Shown here: positions 42,174 through 51,993 of the stretch, one piece after another
Position numbering within the stretch: the first letter of the stretch is position 1
How the letters are laid out: every line of letters starts with the position of its first letter
Assembly (NCBI RefSeq): GCF_003667705.1
Contig: NZ_CP033019.1
Coordinates: 6,138,001 to 6,202,000 of the forward strand
Direction: 5' to 3'
Length of the DNA stretch: 64,000 nucleotides
DNA from: Janthinobacterium agaricidamnosum
GTDB taxonomy: Bacteria; Pseudomonadota; Gammaproteobacteria; Burkholderiales; Burkholderiaceae_D
The notes under the pieces: model-generated
Databases searched by the model: none
Told to the model about the DNA's origin: nothing
Seen by the model: the letters and a program-made list of their open reading frames with translations, nothing else
Made by a program: the position numbers and the translations under genes

Positions 42174-42206
42174 CCCGCTGCTGGCCGGCCGGCAGCGGGT
42201 TTTTTT
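42174..42206 (+). terminator. Terminator/attenuator after flp
   Basis: CCCGCTGC (42174-42181) pairs with GCAGCGGG (42192-42199), with an inner GGCCGGCC palindrome and seven T residues at 42200-42206. It ends 14 bp before tadV and would make pilin mRNA more abundant than assembly-gene mRNA by partial read-through. Confidence 0.85.
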
Positions 42207-42219
42207 CGGGAGGTGTGCC

Positions 42220-42753
42220 ATGCCTGCAACTGCCTTGTGCGACCTGCTGTTGCTGTGCTTCGTGACGGGGGCCGCCGTCAGTGATCTGATCCAACGCAAG
42301 ATTCCGAATTGGCTGGTGCTGGCCGGCATGCTCGCCGCGCTGGCGCTGCATTTGTGGTTGTGGCCGCACCGCGTGCCGCAGCTGGTGCTGGGCGGCATGG
42401 CGACGGGCTTCTTTCTGTTCCTGCCTCTGTATGTGCTGCGCGGCATGGCCGCCGGCGACGTCAAGCTGATTGCCATGGTGGGCACCTTTGCCGGTCCCTG
42501 GCCCGTGCTGCAGATCTGTTTCGCCACGTTTGTCCTGGGCGGCCTGATGGCCGTGCTGATGATCACGTACCAGGGCAAGTGGCGCGCCTGCCTCGGCAAT
42601 CTGCGCCAGCTGCTGTGGCCGATGATCGCGCGCATGGCCGGCATTCCCCTGGCGCCGACCGCACTGGGCAGCCATGCCAGCGTGGGCAACATGCCGTACG
42701 GACTGGCCATTGCCCTGGGCTGCCTGGTGGTGCAAGGGCAGCATTATTTCTGA
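42220..42753 (+). CDS. tadV: Prepilin peptidase TadV/CpaA
   Basis: 177 aa, ATG with GGGAGG upstream. A24 aspartic peptidase: first catalytic Asp in TGAAVSDLIQRKIPNW (residue 21) and second in GMAAGDVKLIAM (GxGD-like, written AGDVK, near residue 82). About five membrane helices. It cleaves Flp and the TadE/TadF pseudopilins in the inner membrane. Confidence 0.93.
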   Translation: MPATALCDLLLLCFVTGAAVSDLIQRKIPNWLVLAGMLAALALHLWLWPHRVPQLVLGGMATGFFLFLPLYVLRGMAAGDVKLIAMVGTFAGPWPVLQICFATFVLGGLMAVLMITYQGKWRACLGNLRQLLWPMIARMAGIPLAPTALGSHASVGNMPYGLAIALGCLVVQGQHYF

Positions 42754-42846
42754 TTGGCATTCATTGCTCTGAATCAATGGGCGCCAGTGCCCGCTCGCTA
42801 GAATGAATTCTGTTCAAAGCAGTCTTAACCGGCTAGGAGACGCAGC

Positions 42847-44220
42847 ATGACCGAGGTCGACTATTCCATGAGCACCGACAGCGTTCCGCGCCCCGCCGAC
42901 GCGAACCTGATGCCGCCCTTGCCGCCGCAGCCGAAGAGCTTGCGTGAAACGGGGCTGGAACGGCCGCTGGTCGTCGAACTGATTGCCAAGCTGATGTTTG
43001 TGGGCGGCAAGACGCATCTGTCCGCGCTGACGACGCGCTTGCGCCTGTCGATCAATATCTTGCGCGAAGTGCTCGATTTCATGGTGATGGAGCAGATGGC
43101 CGAAGTGGCCTGGCGCGGCGAGTCCGACATCGACGTGCAGTACCAGCTGACGGGCTCCGGCAAGCAGCGCGCCAGCGCTTTTCTTGAACGCTGCGCGTAT
43201 ATCGGCGCCGCTCCCGTCACCCTGGAAGCGTACCGCGCCATGGTGGCGCGCCAGTCGTGGCTGGCGCAGGAACAGCGTGTCGGCAGCGATGACCTGGCCG
43301 CCGTGCTCGGCGGCGCCCATGCGGGGCCGGGCATGCTCGACGTGGTGGGCGCGGCCCTGCATTCGGGGCGCTCGCTGCTGCTGTACGGTCCGCCCGGCAG
43401 CGGCAAGTCGACCCTGGCGCTGCAGCTGGGGCAATTGCTGCACGGGCTGGTCGCCGTGCCCTACGCCATCGTCGTCGGCCACGACATCATCCAGTTGTAC
43501 GATCCGGCCCAGCACCTGCCGCCCGCGCCGCAGCACGTCAGCCATGCGCGCCAGGCGCTGGAGCGGCGCAGCACGGATATCCGCTGGGTGCTGTGCCAGC
43601 GTCCCGTGATCCACGTGGGCGCCGAGCTCGACGCCGGCACGCTGGAGCTGCGCCTTGACGCCAGCGGCGGCTGCTACCAGGCGCCGCCCCATGTGCGGGC
43701 CAACAACGGCATGCTGATCATCGACGACCTGGGCCGCCAGCGCCTGGGCGCGCAAGAACTGCTGACGCGGCTGATGCAGCCGCTGGCACGGGGCAGCGAT
43801 CAGCTGGGCCTGCCCGGCGGCGTGCAGATCAGCGTGCCCTTCGATAACGCCCTCGTGCTGGCCACGAACGTGCCGCCGGGCGAGCTGTTCGATCCTGCCT
43901 TGCTGCGCCGCATCGGCTACAAGGTGCAGGTGGGGCCGCTGGCCGAGAACGCCTATCGCGCCCTGTTCCGCCAGCAATGCCGCCTGGCCGGCATGACCAT
44001 CGACGAGCTGGCCCTGAACCATCTGCTGCAGCTGCATGGCGCGCAGGGACGGCCCCTGCTGGCCAGCTATCCGCAGGAATTGCTGGCGCGCATAGGCGAC
44101 TTCGCCGGCTTTGCCGGCAGCGAGGCGCGCCTGACGGTGGGCGCCCTGGAGCAGGCCTGGAGCAGCCTGTTTGCCAGTTGCGACATGCCGGCCGCCAGCC
44201 TGTGCGAGCGCATCGCATGA
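42847..44220 (+). CDS. AAA+ ATPase of the tad locus
   Basis: 457 aa. An N-terminal winged-helix-like region (KTHLSALTTRLRLSINILRE, residues 56-75) precedes an AAA+ core with Walker A GPPGSGKST (181-189) and Walker B GMLIIDDLG (near 296), sensor-1 LVLATNVPPG and an arginine-finger-like ALLRRIGYK. It is distinct from the TadA secretion ATPase. Burkholderiales tad loci often contain such a gene between the pilin/peptidase and cpaB; its role (assembly or regulation) is not established. It overlaps the next gene by 4 bp (ATGA). GGAGACG precedes the ATG. Confidence 0.75.
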   Translation: MTEVDYSMSTDSVPRPADANLMPPLPPQPKSLRETGLERPLVVELIAKLMFVGGKTHLSALTTRLRLSINILREVLDFMVMEQMAEVAWRGESDIDVQYQLTGSGKQRASAFLERCAYIGAAPVTLEAYRAMVARQSWLAQEQRVGSDDLAAVLGGAHAGPGMLDVVGAALHSGRSLLLYGPPGSGKSTLALQLGQLLHGLVAVPYAIVVGHDIIQLYDPAQHLPPAPQHVSHARQALERRSTDIRWVLCQRPVIHVGAELDAGTLELRLDASGGCYQAPPHVRANNGMLIIDDLGRQRLGAQELLTRLMQPLARGSDQLGLPGGVQISVPFDNALVLATNVPPGELFDPALLRRIGYKVQVGPLAENAYRALFRQQCRLAGMTIDELALNHLLQLHGAQGRPLLASYPQELLARIGDFAGFAGSEARLTVGALEQAWSSLFASCDMPAASLCERIA

Positions 44221-45071
44221 AAAACCGGCGCGCCCTGCTGATGATGGGCCTGGCCGTGGTGCTGGGTCTGCTGGCCGTGCTGCTGGCCTCGCACTGGCTG
44301 CTGCGCCAGACGCCGGCCGGCAAGGGCAAGATCGTCGTCGCCGCCAGCGATGTCAACCTGGGCCAGCGCCTGACGCCAGAGATGCTGCGCCTGGCCGAAT
44401 GGCCGGCGGAAAGCTTGCCGCAAGGCGCGTTGCAAGACCCGGCGAAACTGGCGGGACGGGTGCTGAAAACCAGCGTGCTGCGCGGCGAGCCGCTGAGCGA
44501 AGCCAAGCTGGCGCCCGTGGGGACGTTGGGCGGCCTGTCGGCCCTGATCACGGAAGGGCGGCGCGCCATCACCGTGCGCGTCAACGACGTGATCGGCGTG
44601 GCCGGCTTCGCCTTGCCGGGCAATTATGTCGACATCATCGTCAGTACCCAGCAGGATGCCGGCGACCGCGCGTTTCCGCAAAGCCGCAACATTTCCAAGA
44701 TCGTGCTCGAACGCATCCTCGTGCTGGCCGTGGCGCAGGAAGTGGGACGCGACGAGACCAAGCCGCGCGTGGTCAATGCCGTGACCTTGGAAGTGACGCC
44801 GGAACAGGCGGAAAACCTGGATCTGGCGCGCAGCGTGGGCAGCCTGTCGCTGGTGCTGCGCAACCAGGTCGACCCGCAGCCGGGCGTGACGGCGGGTGCC
44901 ACCAAGCTGACCCTGCTGGGCGGACCGCATGAAGCCGAGCCTGCTCCCGCCGCCGCGCCCGTGCCGGCCGTGGCGCCGCGTCCCGTGCGCGTGGCCAAGG
45001 CGCCGCCGGAGCCCAAGCGCCAGTGCAGCGGCGTCATCGATGGGACGCGCCAGTCGCGCGAATGTTTTTAG
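44217..45071 (+). CDS. rcpC: Flp pilus assembly protein CpaB/RcpC
   Basis: 284 aa. N-terminal anchor RALLMMGLAVVLGLLAVLLA, SAF domain (KIVVAASDVNLGQRLTPEML, residues 37-95), then the RcpC/CpaB core (RRAITVRVNDVIGVAGFALP; YVDIIVSTQQ; VTLEVTPEQAENLDLARSVG). C-terminal tail is Pro/Ala-rich and ends CSGVIDGTRQSRECF with two Cys that could form a disulfide. Periplasmic partner of the secretin. Confidence 0.93.
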   Translation: MKNRRALLMMGLAVVLGLLAVLLASHWLLRQTPAGKGKIVVAASDVNLGQRLTPEMLRLAEWPAESLPQGALQDPAKLAGRVLKTSVLRGEPLSEAKLAPVGTLGGLSALITEGRRAITVRVNDVIGVAGFALPGNYVDIIVSTQQDAGDRAFPQSRNISKIVLERILVLAVAQEVGRDETKPRVVNAVTLEVTPEQAENLDLARSVGSLSLVLRNQVDPQPGVTAGATKLTLLGGPHEAEPAPAAAPVPAVAPRPVRVAKAPPEPKRQCSGVIDGTRQSRECF

Positions 45072-45091
45072 CCTTGTTGCCTTGATCAACC

Positions 45092-46540
45092 ATGGACACG
45101 CTCATGAACCGCGCCCTGCTGACACTGTGCTGCCTGCTGTTGCCGCTTGCCGGCGCGGCAGCCGATCCTGGCCCCCGCTGCGGCGGCGAAGCGGCGACGC
45201 CCGGCAACTTGCAGCTGCAGGTGGGCAAGTCGAGCATGTTGCACCTGCCCGAGGCGGTGCTGGCCCGCAGCGTCGGCAATCCGGCCATGCTGCAAGCCAT
45301 GCTGGTCGCACCCGACACCTTGTATGTAGTCGGTGTCGACGTGGGCAGCACGAATATGATCATCCAGGGCAGGAGCGGCGTGTGCAGCGTGGTGAACGTC
45401 AGTGTCAGCATGGACCCGTCCGGCCTGCAAACGACCCTGGCGGCCCTGATGCCGGAAGAAAAAGCCATCCGCGTGACGGCCGTGGCCGATACCCTGGTGC
45501 TGTCGGGCACGGTGCAGGATGCGGGCGCCGTGCTGCGCGCCGTCGAGCTGGCGCATGCGTATGTGCGCCGCGCCACCGCACCGCTGGCGCTGCCCAAGCC
45601 AGCCGATGGCGCCGCCTTGCCGCTCGCGGCCGCTGCACCCGGCGGCGCGGGCAGCGCGAACAGCCGCGTCATCAATATGCTCGACGTCAGCGCGCCGCAG
45701 CAGGTGATGCTGGCCGTGCAGATCGCCGAAGTGTCGAAGTCGCTGCTGGAACGGCTGGAAGTGGGCGCCACCCTGCGCTTCGCCTCCGGCAGCTGGGCCA
45801 CCACCTTGCTGTCGAATTTCTTGAGCGGCACGGCCAATGGCTTGCTCGACGTGCGCAAGTCGAATGGCCAGCAGCTGACCATCGAGGCGCAGAAACAGGA
45901 TGGCCTGGTACGCATCCTGGCCGAGCCGACGGTGATGGCGATCAGCGGACAGGAGGGCAGTTTTCTGGCCGGCGGCAAGATATTCATTCCCGTCGGCCAG
46001 GACAACAACAAGATCACGCTGGAAGAGCGCGAGTATGGCGTCGGCCTGCGATTTACCCCCACCGTGCTGTCGGGCGGGCGCATCAATTTGAAGGTGGCGC
46101 CGGAAGTGTCGGAACTGTCGCGCGAAGGGGTGGGCATTTCCGCCGCCGGCGTCAGCGGACGTTCTATTTTGCCCGTCATCACCACGCGGCGCGCTTCGAC
46201 CACGGTGCAGCTGTATGACGGCCAGAGCTATGCCATCGGCGGCTTGATCAAGAACAACCAGGTGAGCAACATCGCGGGCGTGCCGTGGCTGAGCGAACTG
46301 CCCATCCTCGGCGCGCTGTTTCGCAGCACGGACTTCCAGCATGACCGCACGGAATTGTTGTTCGTCATTACCGCGCACCTGGTGAAACCCTTGCCGGCCG
46401 ATGTCGTGCTGCCGACGGCGCAGCTGGCGCCGCCTTCGCGCACGGACTTGATGTTGCGCGGCAAGATGGAAGCCACCGTGCCGCCAGCGCCGCCGTCCGT
46501 GCCGCCGCCGCGCGCGGCCAACGGCTTCGAGTTGAAATGA
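45092..46540 (+). CDS. rcpA: Outer-membrane secretin CpaC/RcpA
   Basis: 482 aa. Signal peptide (MNRALLTLCCLLLPLAGAAA). N-terminal BON/STN-like domain (LQLQVGKSSMLHLPEAVLAR), then a secretin domain from about 210 ending in the conserved VPWLSELPILGALFRSTDFQ and RTELLFVITAHLVKPL. It forms the outer-membrane ring through which the pilus passes. C-terminal tail is Pro-rich. Confidence 0.94.
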   Translation: MDTLMNRALLTLCCLLLPLAGAAADPGPRCGGEAATPGNLQLQVGKSSMLHLPEAVLARSVGNPAMLQAMLVAPDTLYVVGVDVGSTNMIIQGRSGVCSVVNVSVSMDPSGLQTTLAALMPEEKAIRVTAVADTLVLSGTVQDAGAVLRAVELAHAYVRRATAPLALPKPADGAALPLAAAAPGGAGSANSRVINMLDVSAPQQVMLAVQIAEVSKSLLERLEVGATLRFASGSWATTLLSNFLSGTANGLLDVRKSNGQQLTIEAQKQDGLVRILAEPTVMAISGQEGSFLAGGKIFIPVGQDNNKITLEEREYGVGLRFTPTVLSGGRINLKVAPEVSELSREGVGISAAGVSGRSILPVITTRRASTTVQLYDGQSYAIGGLIKNNQVSNIAGVPWLSELPILGALFRSTDFQHDRTELLFVITAHLVKPLPADVVLPTAQLAPPSRTDLMLRGKMEATVPPAPPSVPPPRAANGFELK

Positions 46541-46556
46541 GACGGGGAGACACGCC

Positions 46557-46865
46557 ATGCCGAATTCGCTCCTGATATGGCTGCGGCGCCTGGCCGCGCT
46601 GACCCTGGCGCTGCAGCTGGCAGCCTGCGCGCACAGCAGTAGCAGCACGCCGCAGCTGGACCCGCGCTTCGGCGACGCCGTGCGTCTGGCCATGGCGCAG
46701 CAGGTGCGCGATCCGGCCAGCGCGGACAATCGCCAGCCTGCCGACGGGCTTGACGGCCCCAGCGCGCACGCCGTCATGCAGCGCTACCGCGCCTCGTTCG
46801 CCGAACCGAACGGCCAGACGCCGCAGCCGGTGCAGTTCATGCTGGGAGGCGCCAATGGCAAATAG
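46557..46865 (+). CDS. Small pilus lipoprotein (CpaD/RcpB-like position)
   Basis: 102 aa. Lipobox LAAC (Cys24) after LRRLAALTLALQ. The mature part DPRFGDAVRLAMAQQVRDP is a conserved feature of tad-locus lipoproteins. It probably serves as pilotin or peptidoglycan link for the secretin. GGGGAGAC precedes the ATG; the end overlaps tadG by 11 bp. Confidence 0.7.
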   Translation: MPNSLLIWLRRLAALTLALQLAACAHSSSSTPQLDPRFGDAVRLAMAQQVRDPASADNRQPADGLDGPSAHAVMQRYRASFAEPNGQTPQPVQFMLGGANGK

Positions 46866-48282
46866 ACGCCGGCGCGAGCGCGGGGCGATGCTGATCGCCT
46901 TTTCCATCCTGCTTATCCTGGTGCTGGGCTTTATCGGCCTGGCGCTCGACGTGGGACAGGTCATCGGCCGCAAGACGGAATTGCAGAACCTGGCCGACAA
47001 CGCGGCGCTGGCGGCGGCCGCCGAACTGGTGGGCACGCCCGAAGGCTTGCTCGCTGCCGTGGACAAGGCCAAGCAGAGTGCGGCCGACAAGAGCGCGTGG
47101 CGGCGCCGCATGCAGGGCGCGATCCTGTCGGACGCCAGCATCCGCTTCGCCAGCGCGCCCGGCGCGCCCGCCAGCGAATGGCATGCGGCGGGCGCCGTGC
47201 CCGACGCCGCCACGGCGCTGTTCGTGCGCGTCGATACGCAGGCCAATGCACCGTCGCTGGGGCGGGTGGCGACGGCGTTCCTGGGCGCCTTGTCGCCGGC
47301 GCTGCGCACCCTGGACACGGGGGGGCGCGCCGTGGCAGGACGTACCAGCCTGAACCTGACGCCGCTGGCCGTGTGCGCGCTGTCGGCCAGCGCGGCCAGC
47401 CCGCGCACGAATGCGGCGCTGCTGCCGGCCGTCGAGCTGCTGGAATATGGTTTTCGCCGCGGCGTGGCGTATAACCTGTTGAAACTCAATCCGCACGGTC
47501 CGGCGGCCGAACACTTCGTGCTCAATCCCCTGGGCCAGCCGGGCGTGGTGGGCTCGTCGCTGCAGGTCGGCGAGTCCAGCGTGCTGCCGTTTGTGTGCAA
47601 CGGCACGGTGCTGTACCCGCGCATCGGCAGTGCGCAAGTGCATGTGCACCGGCCGTTTCCCGCCGCCTTGTGGCCGGCCTTCAACGCGCGCTTCAACCTG
47701 CATGCGGGCAGCGGCTGTCATCCCGTCACGGCGCCGCCCGACACGAATATCCGCGCCTATCCGAATACGGCCACGAACTGGTGGATGACGAACTCGCCCG
47801 ACGCGCCGAGCGCCCTGAGCACCGGCAATCCGCTGCTGTCCGTGGCCGATCCGGAATCGAACGCGACGCCGCCTGCCGTTGGCAGTTACGGCCCGCTGTG
47901 GTCGTTTGGCAAGGCGGTCAAGTACAGCAGTGTGAAGCCGGCCGGCGGCTACGTGCCGTTCGCCACCAGCGACTGGGCCAGGCTGTATCCGGCTAGCCCT
48001 GCCGCGCCGGCCGCCAAGCCCGGCTACCCTGCCACGCCGCCATACCAGACGCTGGCTTACCAGACGGCGCCGACCGGCAATACGGGCGTGGCGCAGCGGC
48101 GCCTGCTGCATATTGCCCTGCTGGCCTGCCCGGTGCCGGCCGGCAGCGACGTGCTGGCGCAGGTGCGCGGCATCGGCCGCTTCTTCATGACGGCGCCGGC
48201 CAGCAACGGCGTGTTGAGCGCCGAATTTGACGGCCTCGTGGCCGAGGGCGCGCTGGCGGGCCCTGCGGAGTTGCTGCAATGA
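46855..48282 (+). CDS. tadG: TadG-like pilus protein (Tad domain)
   Basis: 475 aa from ATG 46855 (GGGAGGCG upstream). The N-terminal helix GAMLIAFSILLILVLGFIGL and the segment LALDVGQVIGRKTELQNLAD match the TadG/DUF2134 signature. The rest is a large extracytoplasmic domain with Ser/Pro/Thr-rich loops and a few Cys. It is a minor pseudopilin-like protein that anchors the pilus in the envelope. Overlaps the next gene by 4 bp. Confidence 0.88.
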   Translation: MANRRRRERGAMLIAFSILLILVLGFIGLALDVGQVIGRKTELQNLADNAALAAAAELVGTPEGLLAAVDKAKQSAADKSAWRRRMQGAILSDASIRFASAPGAPASEWHAAGAVPDAATALFVRVDTQANAPSLGRVATAFLGALSPALRTLDTGGRAVAGRTSLNLTPLAVCALSASAASPRTNAALLPAVELLEYGFRRGVAYNLLKLNPHGPAAEHFVLNPLGQPGVVGSSLQVGESSVLPFVCNGTVLYPRIGSAQVHVHRPFPAALWPAFNARFNLHAGSGCHPVTAPPDTNIRAYPNTATNWWMTNSPDAPSALSTGNPLLSVADPESNATPPAVGSYGPLWSFGKAVKYSSVKPAGGYVPFATSDWARLYPASPAAPAAKPGYPATPPYQTLAYQTAPTGNTGVAQRRLLHIALLACPVPAGSDVLAQVRGIGRFFMTAPASNGVLSAEFDGLVAEGALAGPAELLQ

Positions 48283-48761
48283 GGCCGCCCTGCCGCGCGC
48301 GACGCCGCCAGGAGGGTGTCGCCGCCATCGAGCTGGCGCTGATCCTGCTGTTTTTCATGGCGCTGCTGCCTTTCGTGCTGCTGTTCGGCCGCGCGTTGCT
48401 GGTGTACACGGCCCTGCAAAAAAGTACGCACGATGCGGCGCGCTACCTGGCCACCATGCCGCTGTCGCAGATGGCCAGGGGCGACACGGCGAACCAGGGT
48501 GCCGTGTTTGCCCGGCAGATGGTGGTCGATGCCATGGCGGAAAGCTGGCCGGCCATGCAGCCATACCTGATCAGCGTGGAATGCGTGTATGCCGACGACT
48601 CCTACAGCTGCGGCACTTATGCGGCGGCGCCGCTGCAGGTGCGCATCAAGTTGTCCGTCGACATGCCTGTGGATTTCCTGCCCGAACTGACCCGCAAGTG
48701 GCTGCCGCAGCTGGCGCCGATCCCGCTGCGCGCCAATGCGACAGTACGCTATGTTAATTAA
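48279..48761 (+). CDS. tadE: TadE-like pseudopilin
   Basis: 160 aa. The TadE signature GVAAIELALILLFFMALLPF lies at residues 13-32: a Glu at +5 after the leader in a hydrophobic helix, as in Flp. Cys pair in VECVYADDSYSCGTY. A minor pilin processed by TadV. It overlaps both neighbours (ATGA with tadG, 11 bp with tadF). Confidence 0.9.
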   Translation: MRPPCRARRRQEGVAAIELALILLFFMALLPFVLLFGRALLVYTALQKSTHDAARYLATMPLSQMARGDTANQGAVFARQMVVDAMAESWPAMQPYLISVECVYADDSYSCGTYAAAPLQVRIKLSVDMPVDFLPELTRKWLPQLAPIPLRANATVRYVN

Positions 48762-49359
48762 CCTGCGCCCCCGCCGGCAGCGCCAGGGCGGCGTCTTCGC
48801 CGTCGAGTTCGCCATGCTGGCGCTGCTGTTTTTTCTCTTCCTGTTCGCCATGCTGGAAGTGGCGCGCGCCGTGTATCTATGGAATATGGTGCACGAGATT
48901 ACCCGGCGTGCCGCGCGCGGCGCCGCCGTTACCGATTTCAGCAATGCAAGTGCGCTGCAGGCCGTGCGCGCGCAAGCCGTGCTGCGCGCCGCGCCTGGCG
49001 TGCTGCCGCTGGGCGGCGGCATCAGCGACGCGTATGTGCGCATCGATTACCTGTCACAGTCCAGCGGCGGCGCCGCGCTGGCGGCATTGCCGGTGACGGT
49101 GATGCCCGGTTGTCCGCAGCGTAACCGCATCAATTGCCTGGACGATCCGCATGGCGCCAGCTGCATCCGTTTCGTGCGCGCGCGCCTGTGCGTGCCCGGC
49201 GATGGCGGACGCTGCGAGAGCGTGCCGTACCGGCCCATCCTGCCGCTGCTGGCAGTGATGTTTCCTTCCGGCGCAGGCGCCGTGCGCCTGCCCAACGGCG
49301 CCACCATGGCCGTGGCCGAGTCGCTGGGTTATCCGGACAATCCCGGTTTTTGTCCTTGA
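48751..49359 (+). CDS. tadF: TadF/TadE-like pseudopilin
   Basis: 202 aa from ATG 48751. TadE-family helix GGVFAVEFAMLALLFFLFLF at residues 13-32, then an extracytoplasmic domain with six Cys (PGCPQRN, INCLD, ASCIRF, LCVPGDGGRC, GFCP), suggesting disulfides. Second minor pilin of the locus. Confidence 0.85.
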   Translation: MLINLRPRRQRQGGVFAVEFAMLALLFFLFLFAMLEVARAVYLWNMVHEITRRAARGAAVTDFSNASALQAVRAQAVLRAAPGVLPLGGGISDAYVRIDYLSQSSGGAALAALPVTVMPGCPQRNRINCLDDPHGASCIRFVRARLCVPGDGGRCESVPYRPILPLLAVMFPSGAGAVRLPNGATMAVAESLGYPDNPGFCP

Positions 49360-49414
49360 GCGCCACTTGGCGGCGCAGCCGACTGTGTAGACCTGAAAGA
49401 AGCGAGGAAGTGCG

Positions 49415-50584
49415 ATGAAAGCCCTGATGATTAGCCGCGACGCCAGCTTGCACGATGAAATTGCCGCGCAGGGGGCGGCCCGCATGCCCGTGCTGCGGCT
49501 GCTGGAACGGCGCAGCGGCCTGCGCGACGCCGTCGAGCGCATGCTGCCGGAAGCACCGGAACTGGTGATCGTCGACGCCAGCGGTATCGATGCCGACGAA
49601 GCCGACCTGCTCGAGCGCCTGGCGCGCCAGTATCCGCTGGCCGTGCTGATGCTGCTCACGCGCGGACAGCAGCAGGATGTGCTGATCCGCGCCATGCGCG
49701 CCGGCATGCGCGAAGTGCTGCAGCTGCCGCTGGTGCACAAGGCCTTCCACGAGGCGATGGACCGGGTCGATATCCAGGCCGGCGTGACGCAGATGCGCGA
49801 CGGTAAAGTCCTCGCCTTCATCTCGTGCAAGGGCGGCAGCGGCGCCACTTTTCTGTCGACGAATTTTTCCTACGCGCTGGCCAGCCTGGCCGGCTGCAAG
49901 GTGCTGCTGATCGACCTGCATGGCCAGTTCGGCGACGCCACCCTGTATGTCTCGGACCAGAAGCCGGCGATGACACTGTCCGACATCTGTGCCCAGATCG
50001 CGCGCATGGACGGCGCCTTCCTCGCCTCGTGCCTGGTGCACGTGACGCCGAACTTCGGCGTGCTGGCGGCGGCCGACGACCCCGCGCACAAGGTCGACAT
50101 GCAGCCCGAGCACATGGACCGCATCCTGGCCGTGGCGCGCCAGCACTACGACTACATCGTGCTCGACGTGGGACGCCAGATCGATGCGCTGTCGTTGCGC
50201 GCGCTCGACAACGCCGACGCCATCTATCCGGTGCTGCAGCTGGCCTTGCCCGACATCCGCGACGGGCGGCGCCTGCTCGACATTTTCCGTTCGCTCGGCT
50301 ATCCGGGCGAGCGCCTGCGCCTGATCGTCAACCGTTATGAGAAGGGCGGGCGCCTGCGCCTGGCGGACCTGGAGCAGGCGCTGGGCGCGGAAGTGGTGCA
50401 CACGGTGCCCAACGATTACATCGCCGCCACCGATTCCGTCAACCAGGGCATCCCGCTGCTGCAGCTGTCGCGCACCAGCGCCGTGGCGCGCAGCCTGGCC
50501 GAGCTGGTGGAGCTGGTGACGGCGCGCCGCGTGACGGAAAGCCGCGGCCTGTTCGACCGCCTGTTCAGCCGCAGCGAGGTTTAG
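49415..50584 (+). CDS. tadZ: TadZ/CpaE, ParA/MinD-like localisation ATPase
   Basis: 389 aa. N-terminal receiver-like domain (LVIVDASGIDADEADLLERL; no canonical phospho-Asp triad is obvious), then a MinD/ParA fold from about 130 with deviant Walker A KGGSGATFL, DLHGQFGDATLY and VLDVGRQIDALSLRAL. The usual second Lys/Thr of the Walker A (GKT) is GAT, as in many TadZ proteins that have lost ATPase activity. It targets the pilus machinery to the pole. Confidence 0.9.
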   Translation: MKALMISRDASLHDEIAAQGAARMPVLRLLERRSGLRDAVERMLPEAPELVIVDASGIDADEADLLERLARQYPLAVLMLLTRGQQQDVLIRAMRAGMREVLQLPLVHKAFHEAMDRVDIQAGVTQMRDGKVLAFISCKGGSGATFLSTNFSYALASLAGCKVLLIDLHGQFGDATLYVSDQKPAMTLSDICAQIARMDGAFLASCLVHVTPNFGVLAAADDPAHKVDMQPEHMDRILAVARQHYDYIVLDVGRQIDALSLRALDNADAIYPVLQLALPDIRDGRRLLDIFRSLGYPGERLRLIVNRYEKGGRLRLADLEQALGAEVVHTVPNDYIAATDSVNQGIPLLQLSRTSAVARSLAELVELVTARRVTESRGLFDRLFSRSEV

Positions 50585-50634
50585 GACAGAAACATATGTC
50601 AAGGCTCCCGCCGGGGGCCATCATGGGAGCCGAG

Positions 50635-51981
50635 ATGACTTTACGCGAACGCCTGGCGGCAAATGAAACGGTGCGCCCCGCCAGCAATGGACAAGGCGCG
50701 CTGGCGCTGCACGCCTACCAGGAACTGAAAAAAACCATGCACCAGACGATACTCGACCGTATCGACCTGGAACGCCTGAAACGCCTGACTGCCGAGCAGT
50801 TCAAGCATGAGCTGGCGCTGCTGGTGCAGCGCGTGATCGAGGAAGAGCGCATCGTCCTCAATCAGCACGAGCGGCATAGCCTGGTGCTCGACATCCAGCA
50901 CGAGATGCTGGGCTTTGGTCCGCTCGAACCCCTGCTGGCCGATGCCAGCGTGTCCGACATCCTCGTCAATACCTGCGACAAGGTGTACGTGGAGCGGGGC
51001 GGGCGGCTGCAGCTGACGGACGTGACCTTCCACGACAATGCGCACCTGATGAAGATCATCGAAAAGATCGTCTCGCGCGTGGGACGGCGCGTCGATGAAT
51101 CGAGCCCGATGGTCGACGCGCGCCTGCCGGACGGCTCGCGCGTGAATGCCATCATTCCGCCGCTGGCCGTCGATGGCCCGATCCTGTCCATCCGGCGCTT
51201 TGCCGTGCAGCCTTTGAGCATCGCCAACCTGCTCGACTACAAAAGCCTGACGCCGCCCATGGTGCAGGTGCTGCAGGCGCTGGGCCAGGCGAAGATCAAT
51301 ATCCTGATCTCGGGCGGCACTGGCAGCGGCAAGACGACCCTGCTCAACGTGCTGTCCGGCTTCATTCCCGGCAGCGAGCGCATCGTCACCATCGAGGATG
51401 CGGCCGAACTGGCGCTGCGCCAGCCGCACGTGGTACGCCTGGAAACGCGCCCGCCAAATATCGAAGGCAAGGGCGAAGTAAGCCAGCGCGCGCTGGTGCG
51501 CAATGCGCTGCGCATGCGGCCCGACCGCATCATCCTGGGCGAGGTGCGCGGCGCCGAGGCGCTCGACATGCTGCAGGCGATGAACACGGGCCATGAAGGG
51601 TCGCTGGCGACCATCCATTCGAACACGGCGCGCGACGCGCTGGCGCGGCTGGAAAACATGGTCGGCATGGCCAACGTGAACCTGACGCCGCGCGCCACGC
51701 GCCAGCAGATCTGTTCGGCCGTGACGGTGGTGATGCAAGTGTCGCGCCTGACGGATGGCGCGCGCAAGCTGGTCAGCCTGCAGGAAGTGACGGGGATGGA
51801 AGGCGACATCATCGCCATGCATGAAATCTTCCGCTTCGAGCAGACGGGCGTCGATGCCGACGGCAAGGTGCAGGGCCACTTTTGCGCCACGGGCGTGCGG
51901 CCCCGCTTTACGGAGCGCTTGCGCATGTTCGGCGCGCCGGTGCCGGACACGGTGTTCGACCCGGACCGAATTTATGAGTAA
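50635..51981 (+). CDS. tadA: TadA/CpaF secretion ATPase
   Basis: 448 aa from ATG 50635, chosen for GGGAG 5 nt upstream; ATG 50596 (461 aa) is the alternative. Type II/IV secretion ATPase: Walker [15 protein letters not shown] near 225, Asp box [20 protein letters not shown], His box [11 protein letters not shown]-terminal domain binds [20 protein letters not shown]. It powers pilus extension. Confidence 0.94.
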   Translation: MTLRERLAANETVRPASNGQGALALHAYQELKKTMHQTILDRIDLERLKRLTAEQFKHELALLVQRVIEEERIVLNQHERHSLVLDIQHEMLGFGPLEPLLADASVSDILVNTCDKVYVERGGRLQLTDVTFHDNAHLMKIIEKIVSRVGRRVDESSPMVDARLPDGSRVNAIIPPLAVDGPILSIRRFAVQPLSIANLLDYKSLTPPMVQVLQALGQAKINILISGGTGSGKTTLLNVLSGFIPGSERIVTIEDAAELALRQPHVVRLETRPPNIEGKGEVSQRALVRNALRMRPDRIILGEVRGAEALDMLQAMNTGHEGSLATIHSNTARDALARLENMVGMANVNLTPRATRQQICSAVTVVMQVSRLTDGARKLVSLQEVTGMEGDIIAMHEIFRFEQTGVDADGKVQGHFCATGVRPRFTERLRMFGAPVPDTVFDPDRIYE

Positions 51982-51993
51982 GGGGGAGGGATC

